Shown here: one piece after another, positions 17,584-27,158 of the stretch
Layout of the letters: every line of letters starts with the position of its first letter
Numbering within the stretch: position 1 is the first letter of the stretch
Source of the DNA: an uncultured Dorea sp.
GTDB lineage: Bacteria; Bacillota; Clostridia; Lachnospirales; Lachnospiraceae
NCBI GenBank assembly: GCA_945870325.1
Contig: CAMBRQ010000005.1
Location: 45,727-109,726, forward strand
Length of the DNA stretch: 64,000 bases
Direction: 5' to 3'
The notes under the pieces: generated by a model
Database searches by the model: none
Told to the model about the DNA's origin: nothing
The model's input: only the letters and a program-made list of their open reading frames with translations
Made by a program: the position numbers and the translations under genes

Positions 17584-18876
17584 ATGGCAAAAACACAAGG
17601 AAAGAAAAAGATTGGACTTACAACAAAGATATTTATTGCTTTACTGGCGGGAGCTCTGTTTGGAGTAATTCTCTGCTATCTGATTCCGTCAAGCCATATC
17701 AAAGATGATATTATCGTAGAGGGAATTCTGTACGTGATCGGGCAGGGCTTCATCCGTCTGATGAAGATGCTGGTCGTACCGCTGGTATTCTGTTCTATCG
17801 TATGCGGAAGTATGTCCATTGGAGATACGAAGAAACTGGGAACTGTTGGTGTGCGTACGCTGGTATTCTATCTGTTCACTACCGCGCTTGCTGTTACGGT
17901 TGCTTTGTCAATTGGTAATCTGATTAATCCGGGTATGGGATTGGATATGAGTGCAATTAAGACGAATGCAGCTACGGTGGAGACGATGGAGGCAACTTCT
18001 CTTACGGATACGCTTCTTAATATTATCCCAGATAATCCTCTGAATTCACTGTCTTCAGGAAGTATGCTTCAGATTATCGTATTTGCATTGATTGTAGGTA
18101 TTATTCTGGCAAAATTAGGCGAGAGAACAGAGACAGTAGGCAACTTCTTCAGTCAGTTTAACGATATTATGATGGAGATGACCATGATGGTCATGGGTCT
18201 TGCGCCGATCGGCGTGTTCTGTCTGATTTCCAGAACATTTGCCAATATTGGCTTCAGTGCGTTTATTCCGCTTGCAAAATATATGATTGGTGTTCTGGTT
18301 GCATTGGCGATCCAGTGCTTTGTTGTATACCTGGCATTGCTCAAAGTATTTACCGGTTTGAATCCGTTTAAATTCATTAAGAATTTCTTCCCTGTTATGG
18401 CATTCGCATTCTCAACTGCAACCTCGAATGCAACGATTCCGATGTCTATCGATACATTGGCGAAAAAGATGGGCGTATCCAAGAAGATATCCTCATTCAC
18501 GATTCCGCTTGGAGCAACAATCAATATGGATGGAACTGCGATCATGCAGGGAGTTGCCGTAGTATTCGCTGCTCAGGCATTCGGTATTCATCTGGATATG
18601 ATGGATTATATTACCGTTATCGGTACTGCGACCCTGGCTTCCATAGGTACGGCAGGTGTTCCGAGCGTAGGTCTTGTGACATTAACTATGGTATTCAACT
18701 CAGTTGGACTTCCTGTTGAAGCGATTGGTTTGATCATGGGTATTGACCGTATCCTGGATATGACAAGAACGGCAGTTAATATTACGGGTGACGCTGTATG
18801 TACAACAATTGTTGCTCATCAGAACAAAGCGCTGAATCGAGAAGTGTTTAATAATTCGGGATCGGAAACAGCATAA
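17584..18876 (+). CDS. Dicarboxylate/amino acid:cation symporter (DAACS, GltP/SstT-like)
   Basis: 430 residues with about eight hydrophobic segments plus the two re-entrant hairpins of this family. Signature motifs are a Ser-rich loop (SSGSMLQ, near 155), FSTATSNATIP (near 275) and GATINMDGTAIMQG (near 310), the sodium- and substrate-binding region. It should import glutamate, aspartate, a C4-dicarboxylate or Ser/Thr with Na+ or H+; which cannot be told. I start at ATG 17584 with GGGAGGATT upstream, not at the in-frame ATG 17563 that lies inside the previous gene. Confidence 0.88.
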   Translation: MAKTQGKKKIGLTTKIFIALLAGALFGVILCYLIPSSHIKDDIIVEGILYVIGQGFIRLMKMLVVPLVFCSIVCGSMSIGDTKKLGTVGVRTLVFYLFTTALAVTVALSIGNLINPGMGLDMSAIKTNAATVETMEATSLTDTLLNIIPDNPLNSLSSGSMLQIIVFALIVGIILAKLGERTETVGNFFSQFNDIMMEMTMMVMGLAPIGVFCLISRTFANIGFSAFIPLAKYMIGVLVALAIQCFVVYLALLKVFTGLNPFKFIKNFFPVMAFAFSTATSNATIPMSIDTLAKKMGVSKKISSFTIPLGATINMDGTAIMQGVAVVFAAQAFGIHLDMMDYITVIGTATLASIGTAGVPSVGLVTLTMVFNSVGLPVEAIGLIMGIDRILDMTRTAVNITGDAVCTTIVAHQNKALNREVFNNSGSETA

Positions 18877-18926
18877 AAAAAGTCTTATATTTCCTAAAAA
18901 TAGTCAACCCAAACAGGTTGAAAGTG

Positions 18927-18935
18927 TGGTAGAAT
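18927..18935 (+). promoter_or_regulatory. Possible extended -10 promoter for glgCD
   Basis: TGG plus TAGAAT forms an extended -10 within a TGTGG context like that before pepD; no clear -35. A 15-bp palindrome CTTAATC-A-GATTAAG (18951-18965) lies just downstream and could be an operator. Confidence 0.35.
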
Positions 18936-19009
18936 AATTACATTGATATGCTTAATCAGATTAAGAAGATTGATTAAGATAAAATATTTACCTAAAAGGG
19001 GGATAAAAC

Positions 19010-20218
19010 ATGGGCAAGGAAATGATTGCTATGCTTCTTGCCGGTGGACAGGGCTCCAGGTTATATGCACTGACCCAGAAACTGGCAAAACCGGCAGTTC
19101 CATTTGGCGGAAAGTACCGTATTATCGACTTTCCACTGTCAAACTGTGTGAACTCCGGAATTGACACTGTAGGAATTCTCACCCAGTATCAGCCACTGGT
19201 ATTGAATGAGTATATTGGAAATGGACAGCCGTGGGATTTGGACCGTCTATATGGAGGAGTACATGTACTGCCGCCATATCAGAAGGCATCTGGTTCTGAT
19301 TGGTATAAGGGAACGGCGAATGCCATCTACCAGAATCTTTCATTTATTGAGAGATATGATCCAGAATATGTTATCATCCTTTCCGGTGACCAGATCTGCA
19401 AGCAGGACTACAGTGATTTCCTTCGTTTCCACAAGGAAAAAGGAGCTGAATTCAGTGTTGCCGTTATGGAAGTACCGTGGGAAGAGGCATCCCGTTTTGG
19501 TCTGATGGTTGCTGACGGAGATGACAAGATTACAGAGTTCCAGGAGAAGCCGAAGAATCCGAAGTCTAATCTGGCTTCTATGGGTATCTATATTTTCAAT
19601 TGGGATATCTTGAGAAAATACCTCATTGAAGACGAGGCAGATCCGGAGTCAGAGAATGACTTTGGTAATAATATCATCCCGAACCTTCTTCGTGATGGAC
19701 GTCGTATGTATGCATATCATTTCAGCGGATACTGGAAGGATGTAGGTACGATTTCTTCTCTCTGGGAGGCTAATATGGAAGTATTAGATCCGGAACACAG
19801 TGGTATCAATCTGTTTGATGATAACTGGAAGATCTACAGCCGTAACAGTGGTATGACCGGACATAAGATCAGTTCAGGCGCTAAAGTAGAGAATTCTATG
19901 ATCACAGATGGATGCAAAGTATATGGTGATGTAAAGCACTCTATTCTGTTCGCTGGTGTTAAAGTTGAGCCGGGTGCAGTGGTAGAAGATGCCGTTGTCA
20001 TGGGTGGAACAATCATCAAGGCTGGTGCAAAAGTTTCACATTGTATCGTGGCTGAGAATGTAGTAATCGGCGAGAATGCTGTAGTAGGAGCAATGCCGAC
20101 GGAAGAAGAATCTGGCGTAGCAACGATCGGAGCAGGTATCTATGTAGGAGATGGCGCTAAGATCGGACCGAATGCTATGATTAATGAAAATGTAAAGGAC
20201 GGTGAAGAAAAATGGTAA
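19010..20218 (+). CDS. glgC: Glucose-1-phosphate adenylyltransferase, catalytic subunit
   Basis: Makes ADP-glucose for glycogen. 402 residues. The pyrophosphorylase loop AGGQGSRL (11-18) is intact, followed by [20 protein letters not shown] left-handed beta-helix domain with GxK/GA repeats fills the last ~110 residues. AAAGGGGGATAAAAC precedes the ATG. It overlaps glgD by 7 nt, so expression is coupled. In Firmicutes GlgC and GlgD form a heteromer. Confidence 0.93.
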   Translation: MGKEMIAMLLAGGQGSRLYALTQKLAKPAVPFGGKYRIIDFPLSNCVNSGIDTVGILTQYQPLVLNEYIGNGQPWDLDRLYGGVHVLPPYQKASGSDWYKGTANAIYQNLSFIERYDPEYVIILSGDQICKQDYSDFLRFHKEKGAEFSVAVMEVPWEEASRFGLMVADGDDKITEFQEKPKNPKSNLASMGIYIFNWDILRKYLIEDEADPESENDFGNNIIPNLLRDGRRMYAYHFSGYWKDVGTISSLWEANMEVLDPEHSGINLFDDNWKIYSRNSGMTGHKISSGAKVENSMITDGCKVYGDVKHSILFAGVKVEPGAVVEDAVVMGGTIIKAGAKVSHCIVAENVVIGENAVVGAMPTEEESGVATIGAGIYVGDGAKIGPNAMINENVKDGEEKW

Positions 20219-21357
20219 ATGCTAATGCAGATGCAATGGGCATTATATTCCCTAATATATATGATAAATATGTACCGGAGTTAGTCAGCGAAAGACTGAT
20301 GGCTTCTATACCATTTGCAAGCCGTTATCGTCTGGTTGATTTCCTGTTATCCAGTATGGTAAACTGTGGAATCGACAATATCGCGATTCTGGTACGCCAG
20401 AATTACTTCTCACTGTTGGATCATCTCGGATCCGGACGTGAGTGGGATCTTGCACGTAAGAAAGGCGGACTTAATATCTTCCCTCCATATGCACAGAAGA
20501 CCATCGGAATGTATGGCGGACGTGTAGAAGGTCTTGCAAGTATCCTTCCGTTTTTGAAGAGCCAGAAGGAGAAATATGTAGTAATCTCTGATACGAATAT
20601 TGCAGTGAACTTTGATTTCAATGCGTTGATTGAAGCGCACATTGCAAGCGGTGCAGATGTTACGATGACTTACCGTAAGGAAGTGTTGCCGAAGAGCCTG
20701 GTTGAAGTAGATGATGATACGACCAGAGACTTATATTATACATTAGAAGTAAACGGTGATCGTGTAGAGAAGATTAATATCAACTCTCAAGAGAGCGGCG
20801 AGCAGAACTTCTCCATGAATATCTATGTTATGGAAAGAGAATGGCTGATTGATAAAGTACATAAGGCATTCGTAAGCGGCGGCGTGTATTTTGAGAGAGA
20901 TATACTGATTCCGCAGATAGATGAGTTGGATATCAGAGGATTTGAGTTTACTGGATATGCAGCAAGAATCACTGACATGAAGAGTTACTTTGATGAGAAC
21001 ATGAAACTGCTTCAGGATGAGAATCTGGAGGCATTGTTCGCCGGACATCCAATCTATACCAAGATTCGTGACGATAACCCGACCAGATACGTCGGAGAAG
21101 CTAATGCTGACAATGTAATGGTTGCTGACGGCTGCGTGATCGAAGGCGAGATTGAGAACAGTATTCTGTTCCGTGGCGTCAAGATTGGCAAGGGCGCTAA
21201 AGTAAAGAATTGTATTCTGATGCAGGATACTGTAGTAGAGGATGGGGCTTCTCTTGAATATGTAATTACGGATAAGAGAGTGGCTGTTTCAGAAGGCAAG
21301 GAACTGAAAGGAACGGATACATTCCCTGTATATATTGCAAAGCATCAGGCTGTATAG
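20212..21357 (+). CDS. glgD: Glucose-1-phosphate adenylyltransferase regulatory subunit GlgD
   Basis: 381 residues, homologous to GlgC but lacking the GGxGxRL pyrophosphorylase loop; the equivalent region reads [35 protein letters not shown] and the C-terminal beta-helix ([20 protein letters not shown]) are kept. GlgD is the non-catalytic partner that raises GlgC activity in Gram-positives. No glgA, glgB or glgP is in this window. Confidence 0.92.
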   Translation: MVNANADAMGIIFPNIYDKYVPELVSERLMASIPFASRYRLVDFLLSSMVNCGIDNIAILVRQNYFSLLDHLGSGREWDLARKKGGLNIFPPYAQKTIGMYGGRVEGLASILPFLKSQKEKYVVISDTNIAVNFDFNALIEAHIASGADVTMTYRKEVLPKSLVEVDDDTTRDLYYTLEVNGDRVEKININSQESGEQNFSMNIYVMEREWLIDKVHKAFVSGGVYFERDILIPQIDELDIRGFEFTGYAARITDMKSYFDENMKLLQDENLEALFAGHPIYTKIRDDNPTRYVGEANADNVMVADGCVIEGEIENSILFRGVKIGKGAKVKNCILMQDTVVEDGASLEYVITDKRVAVSEGKELKGTDTFPVYIAKHQAV

Positions 21358-21380
21358 GTTTTATGAATATGTTGATAAAG

Positions 21381-21409
21381 ACCCGGACGAGAGTCCGGGT
21401 TTTTCTTTT
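21381..21409 (+). terminator. Rho-independent terminator after glgD
   Basis: ACCCGGAC, GAGA loop, GTCCGGGT: a perfect 8-bp GC-rich stem followed by TTTTCTTTT. It closes the glgCD operon. Confidence 0.95.
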
Positions 21410-21435
21410 GACAATCAGTAATCGTAATTTCGTGC

Positions 21436-21464
21436 TTGAAGTTATTCATTAGAGTCGGTATAAT
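21436..21464 (+). promoter_or_regulatory. Sigma-A promoter for the TIGR03960 operon
   Basis: TTGAAG (21436-21441), 17 nt, TATAAT (21459-21464), 70 nt before the next start codon. Confidence 0.7.
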
Positions 21465-21533
21465 TATTTCGTTAAGAGTGCAAATTTATCAATATATTAT
21501 ATGGGTGATTTAGGCATATATGAAAGGAAATAT

Positions 21534-23399
21534 ATGAGAAAACTAGCGTTAAACGATGAAATATTATTAAAAATTGAGAAGCCTGCCAGATATATAGGCA
21601 ATGAAGTGAACTCTGTGATGAAGGATAAGGAACAGATAGATATCCGCTTCTGCATGTGCTTTCCCGACGTCTATGAGATCGGGATGTCCCACCTTGGAAT
21701 ACAGATTCTCTACGATATGTTCAATCGCCGTGAAGATGTCTGGTGTGAGCGCGTATATTCTCCGTGGATGGATCTGGACAAGATTATGAGAGAGGAGAAT
21801 ATCCCTCTTTTTGCTTTGGAATCCCAAGATCCGATCAAAGATTTTGATTTCCTTGGCATTACCATCCAGTATGAGATGTGTTACACCAACATCCTGCAGG
21901 TACTGGACTTAAGCGGCATTCCGCTTTTTGCTAGTGACAGAGATGATTCAGATCCGATTATCATTGGTGGAGGACCATGTACTTATAATCCGGAGCCATT
22001 AGCGGAATATTTTGATATGTTCTATATTGGAGATGGAGAGACAGTTTACGATCAGTTGTTAGATGCCTATAAAGAGAACAAGAAAAATGGTGGTTCTAGA
22101 AAGGACTACCTTAAAAAAGCCGCAGAAATAGAAGGAATCTATGTCCCGGCATTTTATGATGTAGCGTACAAAGAAGATGGAACGATTGCATCGTTTGCTC
22201 CAAATAATTCACATGCCAGTAAAAAGATACAGAAACAGATGGTATTGGATGTCACGAATACCTATTACCCTCAGAAACCGGTTGTGCCTTTTATCAAAGC
22301 AACGCAGGACAGAGTGGTGCTGGAGATCATGAGAGGATGTATCAGGGGATGCCGTTTCTGTCAGGCGGGAATGTTATATCGCCCGACCAGAGAGCGTGAT
22401 GTAGAGGTGTTGAAGCAATACGCATACAATATGCTGAAGAGTACTGGGCATGAGGAGATATCCTTAAGTTCCTTAAGTTCCAGTGATTATACAAAGTTAA
22501 AAGAACTGGTAACCTTCCTGATTGAAGAATTCAAAGATGAGGGAATTAACATCTCTCTGCCTTCACTTCGGATTGATGCGTTTTCTCTGGATGTTATGAG
22601 CAAGGTTCAGGATATCCGCAAGAGCAGCCTTACCTTCGCGCCGGAGGCAGGATCCCAAAGAATGCGGGATGTCATTAACAAAGGTCTTACGGAGGAGATC
22701 ATTCTGGAAGGTGCGGGACAGGCTTTTGAAGGTGGCTGGAATAAGGTGAAACTGTACTTTATGCTGGGTCTTCCGAGCGAGACAGAAGAAGATATGAAAG
22801 CGATTCCGAGACTGGCGGATAAGATTGCCAGACGGTATTATGAGATTCCGAAAGACGAACGGAATGGAAAATGTCAGATTACAACGAGTACTTCTTTCTT
22901 TATTCCGAAGCCCTTCACTCCATTCCAGTGGGCAAGAATGTACACGAACGAGGAATATATTGCAAGAGCCGCAATTGTAAAACATGAATTCCAGGAGCAG
23001 TTGAACCGCAAGAGCCTGAAATACCACTGGCATGATGCAGAGACTACGGTTCTTGAAGGCGTGTTTGCCCGTGGTGACAGACGGATTGGCAAGGTACTGC
23101 TGGAGGCATACCGGCTGGGCTGTATCTATGATGCCTGGACGGAGACGTTTGATAACGAAAAATGGATGAAAGCATTCGAGAATACAGGGATAGATATCGG
23201 ATTCTATAATAATAGAGAGCGTGCAGAAGATGAGATCTTCCCTTGGGATTTTATTGATATTGGAGTGACTAAGTCCTTCCTGCGCCGCGAGTGGGAACGT
23301 GCCATGAGAGGAGAAGTTACACCGAACTGCCGGATACAATGTTCCGGCTGTGGTGCGGCAAAATATAAAGGAGGTGTCTGCGTTGAAAGCAAGAATTAA
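21534..23399 (+). CDS. B12-binding-domain radical SAM protein, TIGR03960 family
   Basis: 621 residues. An N-terminal cobalamin-binding-like domain holds the MCFPDVYEIGMSHLG motif. The radical-SAM cluster is C269-C273-C276 in GCIRGCRFCQAGM, and a Cys-rich C-terminus reads CRIQCSGCG. I start at ATG 21534 with AAAGGAAAT upstream; ATG 21501 is in frame but lacks an SD. The family is nearly always followed by a TIGR03936 partner, as here, and lies upstream of rplU in many Clostridia. The reaction is not known. Confidence 0.88.
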   Translation: MRKLALNDEILLKIEKPARYIGNEVNSVMKDKEQIDIRFCMCFPDVYEIGMSHLGIQILYDMFNRREDVWCERVYSPWMDLDKIMREENIPLFALESQDPIKDFDFLGITIQYEMCYTNILQVLDLSGIPLFASDRDDSDPIIIGGGPCTYNPEPLAEYFDMFYIGDGETVYDQLLDAYKENKKNGGSRKDYLKKAAEIEGIYVPAFYDVAYKEDGTIASFAPNNSHASKKIQKQMVLDVTNTYYPQKPVVPFIKATQDRVVLEIMRGCIRGCRFCQAGMLYRPTRERDVEVLKQYAYNMLKSTGHEEISLSSLSSSDYTKLKELVTFLIEEFKDEGINISLPSLRIDAFSLDVMSKVQDIRKSSLTFAPEAGSQRMRDVINKGLTEEIILEGAGQAFEGGWNKVKLYFMLGLPSETEEDMKAIPRLADKIARRYYEIPKDERNGKCQITTSTSFFIPKPFTPFQWARMYTNEEYIARAAIVKHEFQEQLNRKSLKYHWHDAETTVLEGVFARGDRRIGKVLLEAYRLGCIYDAWTETFDNEKWMKAFENTGIDIGFYNNRERAEDEIFPWDFIDIGVTKSFLRREWERAMRGEVTPNCRIQCSGCGAAKYKGGVCVESKN

Positions 23400-24156
23400 G
23401 TTCCGTAAATATGGCGTAATGAAATTCATCGGACATCTGGATGTAATGCGTTTCTTCCAGAAGGCAATGCGGCGTGCGGATATCCCGATTGCGTTTACCG
23501 GCGGATACAGCCCGCACATGATTATGTCATTTGCACAGCCTTTGGGCGTGGGAGTGACCAGTGATGGCGAATATCTGGATATAGAATTGAAAGAGCCCAT
23601 TACATCAGAAGATGCCGTGAATCAACTGAATCAGGTAATGGTAGAAGGTATCGACGTTGTCAGTTTCCGAGAGATACCTGATGATAAGAAGTGCAGTGGT
23701 ATGACGATTGTTGCTGCCGCCAAGTATCAGGTGACGCTCCAGGAATCTTTCAAGACATCGGATGCTATCAAGAGAATACCTGATCTTTGGCAAGAGAAGG
23801 TTGTGAATTTTATGAATCAGCCAGAGATAGTGGTTCTAAAAAGGACTAAGCGCAGCGAAAAAGAGATGGATATCAAACCGATGATCTATCAGATGGAAAC
23901 TGACAAGGATGGCATCCATCTGTTTCTGGCTACGGGAAGCGAACAGAATCTAAAGCCGGATCTTGTGATGGAGACATTTCTGAATTATATAGGTGAGAAG
24001 CCTGAGGAAGTTCCGTTACATTATCATCGGCTGGAAGTTTATGCTAGGAAGCCGGAGACTCCGGCAACTATGTTACGGAATCAGGGTGAAAAAGCGACTG
24101 CCGATATAGGGGAGCAGTTTGTATCCCTTGAAGAATTGGGAGAAGTGGTTCGCTAA
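23383..24156 (+). CDS. TIGR03936 radical-SAM-linked protein (DUF2344)
   Basis: 257 residues with the family N-terminus (KFRKYGVMKFIGHLDVMR) and the GGYSPHMIMSFAQPLGVG motif. It is the partner of the TIGR03960 enzyme and overlaps its 3' end by 17 nt. The start is TTG 23383, with AAAGGAGG 8 nt upstream inside the previous gene; the GTG at 23350 is out of reach of that SD. Function unknown; presumably works with the radical SAM enzyme. Confidence 0.85.
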   Translation: MKARIKFRKYGVMKFIGHLDVMRFFQKAMRRADIPIAFTGGYSPHMIMSFAQPLGVGVTSDGEYLDIELKEPITSEDAVNQLNQVMVEGIDVVSFREIPDDKKCSGMTIVAAAKYQVTLQESFKTSDAIKRIPDLWQEKVVNFMNQPEIVVLKRTKRSEKEMDIKPMIYQMETDKDGIHLFLATGSEQNLKPDLVMETFLNYIGEKPEEVPLHYHRLEVYARKPETPATMLRNQGEKATADIGEQFVSLEELGEVVR

Positions 24157-24211
24157 AACTTATAGAATACGATTAGAAATGCAAGCATGAGAACAGACAG
24201 GAGTTGAGAAC

Positions 24212-24694
24212 ATGAGCAAAAAAGAAGTTAAGACCAACGCCATGCGCATTCTGGATCGCCAGAAGATTCCCTATGAATACCAGGAATATGAATGCGATGA
24301 TTTTACAGACGGCATACATGTTGCGGATCAGTTGGGATATGATCATGCACTGGTCTATAAGACATTGGTAACCACCGGGAAGACAGGTCAGCATTATGTG
24401 TTCGTTATTCCGATAGAGGCAGAGATTGACTTTAAGAAAGCAGCAAAAGTCGTGGGAGAGAAATCATTGGAAATGCTTCATCTGAAAGACCTTACAAAGG
24501 TAACAGGCTACGTTCGCGGTGGATGTACCGCAATCGGGATGAAGAAACAGTTCCCGACAGTGATTCAGGAGTCTGCAAAGGAATTGGACAGTATGTATGT
24601 AAGCGGCGGCAAACTGGGAATGCAGTTGAAACTTGCACCGCTGGATCTTCAGAAAGCATCCGGCGCGACATTCGCAGATGTAATCCATGCATAG
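24212..24694 (+). CDS. ybaK: YbaK/EbsC-family Cys-tRNA(Pro) deacylase
   Basis: 160 residues of the prolyl-tRNA-synthetase INS-like editing fold. It hydrolyses mischarged Cys-tRNA(Pro). Typical features are KTLVTTG (~50-56), a Lys-rich middle, TGYVRGGCTAIGMKK (conserved GGC) and a C-terminal SGGKLGMQLKL. AGGAGTTGAGAAC precedes the ATG. Confidence 0.9.
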   Translation: MSKKEVKTNAMRILDRQKIPYEYQEYECDDFTDGIHVADQLGYDHALVYKTLVTTGKTGQHYVFVIPIEAEIDFKKAAKVVGEKSLEMLHLKDLTKVTGYVRGGCTAIGMKKQFPTVIQESAKELDSMYVSGGKLGMQLKLAPLDLQKASGATFADVIHA

Positions 24695-24709
24695 AAAGGA
24701 ACAGAGATT

Positions 24710-25294
24710 ATGAAGACAGTAATATTTGATCTGGGAAAAGTCTTAGTAGATTATGACTGGGAGACGTATCTGCGCACGTTTCATTATGAAGAAGACATCT
24801 ATCAGAGGGTAGCGGATGCAGTGTTCAGAAACGAGGATTGGGTCCAAGGTGATATTGGAAACGTAACAACCGAGGAATGGCTGAATCTTTTTATTGAGAA
24901 TGCACCTGAATGTGAAGCACAGATCCGGGAAGTGTTCCAGGGGTTTGGTGGGACGATTGTACCGTTGGATTATACGGAGGCGTGGATTCGATATTTTCGT
25001 GAAAATGGATACCGAATCTATTATCTGTCTAATTTTTCATGTGAATTATACCGTCAGTCAAAAGAGACTTTGAGTTTTATAGATGATTTTGATGGAGGGA
25101 TATTCTCTTGGAAAGAGAAGTGCATCAAGCCGGATGAAGAGATTTACCACAGGCTTTTGAATCGGTATTCTATTATTCCCGAAGAGGCGCTCTTCTATGA
25201 TGACCGCCCTGAGAATGTAGAAGCCGCCAGAAAACTTGGGATTAACGGAATTGTATTTCATAAAGATATTCCATTGCAGATGATGGAAAAATGA
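24710..25294 (+). CDS. HAD-family phosphatase, YihX-like
   Basis: 194 residues. Motif I reads FDLGKVLVDYD: the first Asp (D7) is kept and the second Asp position is Gly, as is normal in the YihX (alpha-glucose-1-phosphatase-like) branch. Motif II is YYLSNFS, the Lys lies in EKCIKPDEE, and motif IV is FYDDRPENVEAA. AAAGGAAC lies ~9 nt upstream. Substrate unknown. Confidence 0.82.
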   Translation: MKTVIFDLGKVLVDYDWETYLRTFHYEEDIYQRVADAVFRNEDWVQGDIGNVTTEEWLNLFIENAPECEAQIREVFQGFGGTIVPLDYTEAWIRYFRENGYRIYYLSNFSCELYRQSKETLSFIDDFDGGIFSWKEKCIKPDEEIYHRLLNRYSIIPEEALFYDDRPENVEAARKLGINGIVFHKDIPLQMMEK

Positions 25295-25357
25295 TGTAAT
25301 ATATAAAACATGTAAAGAAATGCTTAAGAAAACGCAGTTTGGAGGATTACAGGAGAG

Positions 25358-26689
25358 ATGATAAAGGTTGTAAAATTTGGCGGAAGTTCGCTGGCAAGTG
25401 CTGAGCAGTTCAAGAAAGTTGGCAAGATTATCCGAAAGGAAGAATCCCGGAGATATGTGATTCCATCCGCACCAGGAAAACGTACCCCAGATGATACAAA
25501 AGTTACGGATATGCTGTATAGTTGTTATGGGCTTGCAATCCTGGATGATGAATACGAGGAAGAATTCGAGAATCAGTTGATGGCAATCAAAACGCGTTAT
25601 GATGAGATTATTAAAGGGCTTGAACTTTCCATCAGCCTGGATGATGAGTTCAAGACGATCCGTACGAATTTCAGTAAGAAGATCGGTAGGGATTATGCGG
25701 CGTCAAGAGGCGAATACCTGAATGGTATTATTATGGCTGCATACCTTGGTTATGAGTTTATCGATGCGGCAGATGTTATTAAATTTGACGAAGAGGGTAA
25801 TTTTGACGGCGTGAAGACGAACGAGATTCTGTCTGCAAGGCTGGCAGAGACAAAGCAGGCAGTGATTCCGGGATTTTACGGCTCTATGCCTGATGGGAAA
25901 GTGAAGACTTTCTCAAGAGGCGGTTCTGACGTTACTGGTTCTATTGTGGCAAAGGCAGTTCATGCGGATATGTATGAGAACTGGACGGATGTATCAGGTT
26001 TCCTGATTGCAGACCCAAGAGTAGTGAATAATCCAAAGGCAATTGATGTCATTACATATAGAGAGTTAAGAGAGTTGTCTTATATGGGAGCGACGGTACT
26101 CCACGAAGATGCGATCTTCCCGGTACGTAAGGAAGGAATTCCGATTAATATCCGCAATACCAATTCTCCGGAGGATAAAGGGACTCTGATTGTAGAAGAT
26201 ACCTGCAGAAAGCCAAGATTCGTTATCACAGGTGTTACGGGAAAGAAGGATTTTGCTTCTATTACAGTAGAAAAGGCTATGATGAACTCAGAAGTCGGAT
26301 TCTGTAAGAAAGTGCTGCAAGTCTTTGAAGATAACGCTATCTCTATCGAGCATATGCCTTCTGGTATTGACACGATGACAATCTTCGTGCATCAGGATGA
26401 GTTCGAAGAGAAAGAGCAGAAGGTGATTGCAGGAATCCACAGAGCGGTGGAGCCAGATTTCCTGGAGTTAGAGTCTGATTTGGCGCTGATTGCTGTTGTA
26501 GGAAGAGGCATGAGGGCAACCCGCGGAACTTCCGGAAGAATCTTCTCAGCTCTGGCACACGCCAACGTCAATGTTAAGATGATCGACCAGGGTTCCAGCG
26601 AGATGAATATCATCATCGGTGTCAGAAACCATGACTTTAATGCTGCGATTAATGCGATTTACGATATATTTGTCAATACGATGATTTAA
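25358..26689 (+). CDS. lysC: Aspartate kinase
   Basis: First step of the aspartate pathway to lysine, threonine and methionine. 443 residues: kinase domain with VKFGGSSLA (4-12) and TFSRGGSDVTG (~185-195), followed by two C-terminal ACT domains (about 300-443) for feedback by amino acids. No Thr/Lys-specific leader or lysine riboswitch is visible in the 63-bp gap. Start context is ambiguous: GGAGG lies 12 nt and AGGAG only 2 nt before the ATG. Confidence 0.92.
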   Translation: MIKVVKFGGSSLASAEQFKKVGKIIRKEESRRYVIPSAPGKRTPDDTKVTDMLYSCYGLAILDDEYEEEFENQLMAIKTRYDEIIKGLELSISLDDEFKTIRTNFSKKIGRDYAASRGEYLNGIIMAAYLGYEFIDAADVIKFDEEGNFDGVKTNEILSARLAETKQAVIPGFYGSMPDGKVKTFSRGGSDVTGSIVAKAVHADMYENWTDVSGFLIADPRVVNNPKAIDVITYRELRELSYMGATVLHEDAIFPVRKEGIPINIRNTNSPEDKGTLIVEDTCRKPRFVITGVTGKKDFASITVEKAMMNSEVGFCKKVLQVFEDNAISIEHMPSGIDTMTIFVHQDEFEEKEQKVIAGIHRAVEPDFLELESDLALIAVVGRGMRATRGTSGRIFSALAHANVNVKMIDQGSSEMNIIIGVRNHDFNAAINAIYDIFVNTMI

Positions 26690-26732
26690 TAGAATTACAG
26701 GATGATTAAGAAGACTTGGGGAGGTCTTGACT

Positions 26733-27158
26733 ATGAATATTTTATTCTTCCTAAAGCCTAAGAGTGAACTTGCCTATATCTATGATTATCATACACTGCG
26801 TCAGGCTTTAGAGATTATGGAATACCACAAGTATTCTTCTGTGCCGATATTGAACAGAGAGGGGAAATATGTCGGCTCGATTACAGAAGGAGATCTTCTG
26901 TGGTCGCTGAAGAAGTGGGATATTCTGCATCTGAAAAATGCGGAAGATATCAGTATCATGAAGGTGGAGCGCAGGCTGGATTATCAGTGCGTAACTGCCA
27001 AATCCAACATGGAGGATCTGATCGGAAGAGCAATGGAACAGAATTTTGTTCCGGTAGTTGACGATCAGGAGCATTTTATCGGGATTATTACGCGGCGTGA
27101 CATCATCGGATACTGTTATGACAAGATGAAGGAGTGTGAGGAAACAGATGATCATTGA
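26733..27158 (+). CDS. Tandem CBS-domain protein
   Basis: 141 residues made only of two CBS motifs (about 12-65 and 80-135). SSVPILNREGKYVGSITEGDLL and the matching VPVVDDQEHFIGIITRRDI are the repeat cores. Such proteins bind adenosyl ligands and act as sensors. I start at ATG 26733 with GGGGAGG 8 nt upstream, not at the TTG at 26727. It overlaps the amidohydrolase by 11 nt. Directly downstream of aspartokinase; no regulated partner is known. Confidence 0.82.
   Translation: MNILFFLKPKSELAYIYDYHTLRQALEIMEYHKYSSVPILNREGKYVGSITEGDLLWSLKKWDILHLKNAEDISIMKVERRLDYQCVTAKSNMEDLIGRAMEQNFVPVVDDQEHFIGIITRRDIIGYCYDKMKECEETDDH

Noticed and set aside
20212..21357. GlgD as a pseudogene of glgC because it lacks the pyrophosphorylase loop
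   Set aside because: Loss of that loop is the normal state of GlgD, and the frame is intact and coupled to glgC.
22563..23600. 345-aa minus-strand frame opposite the TIGR03960/TIGR03936 genes
   Set aside because: Shadow of two well-supported genes; no recognisable motif.
24710..25294. Missing second Asp of HAD motif I as an inactivating change
   Set aside because: DLG instead of DxD is usual in the YihX branch.
25295..25357. Lysine riboswitch before aspartokinase
   Set aside because: The gap is only 63 bp, far too short for the ~170-nt lysine aptamer.
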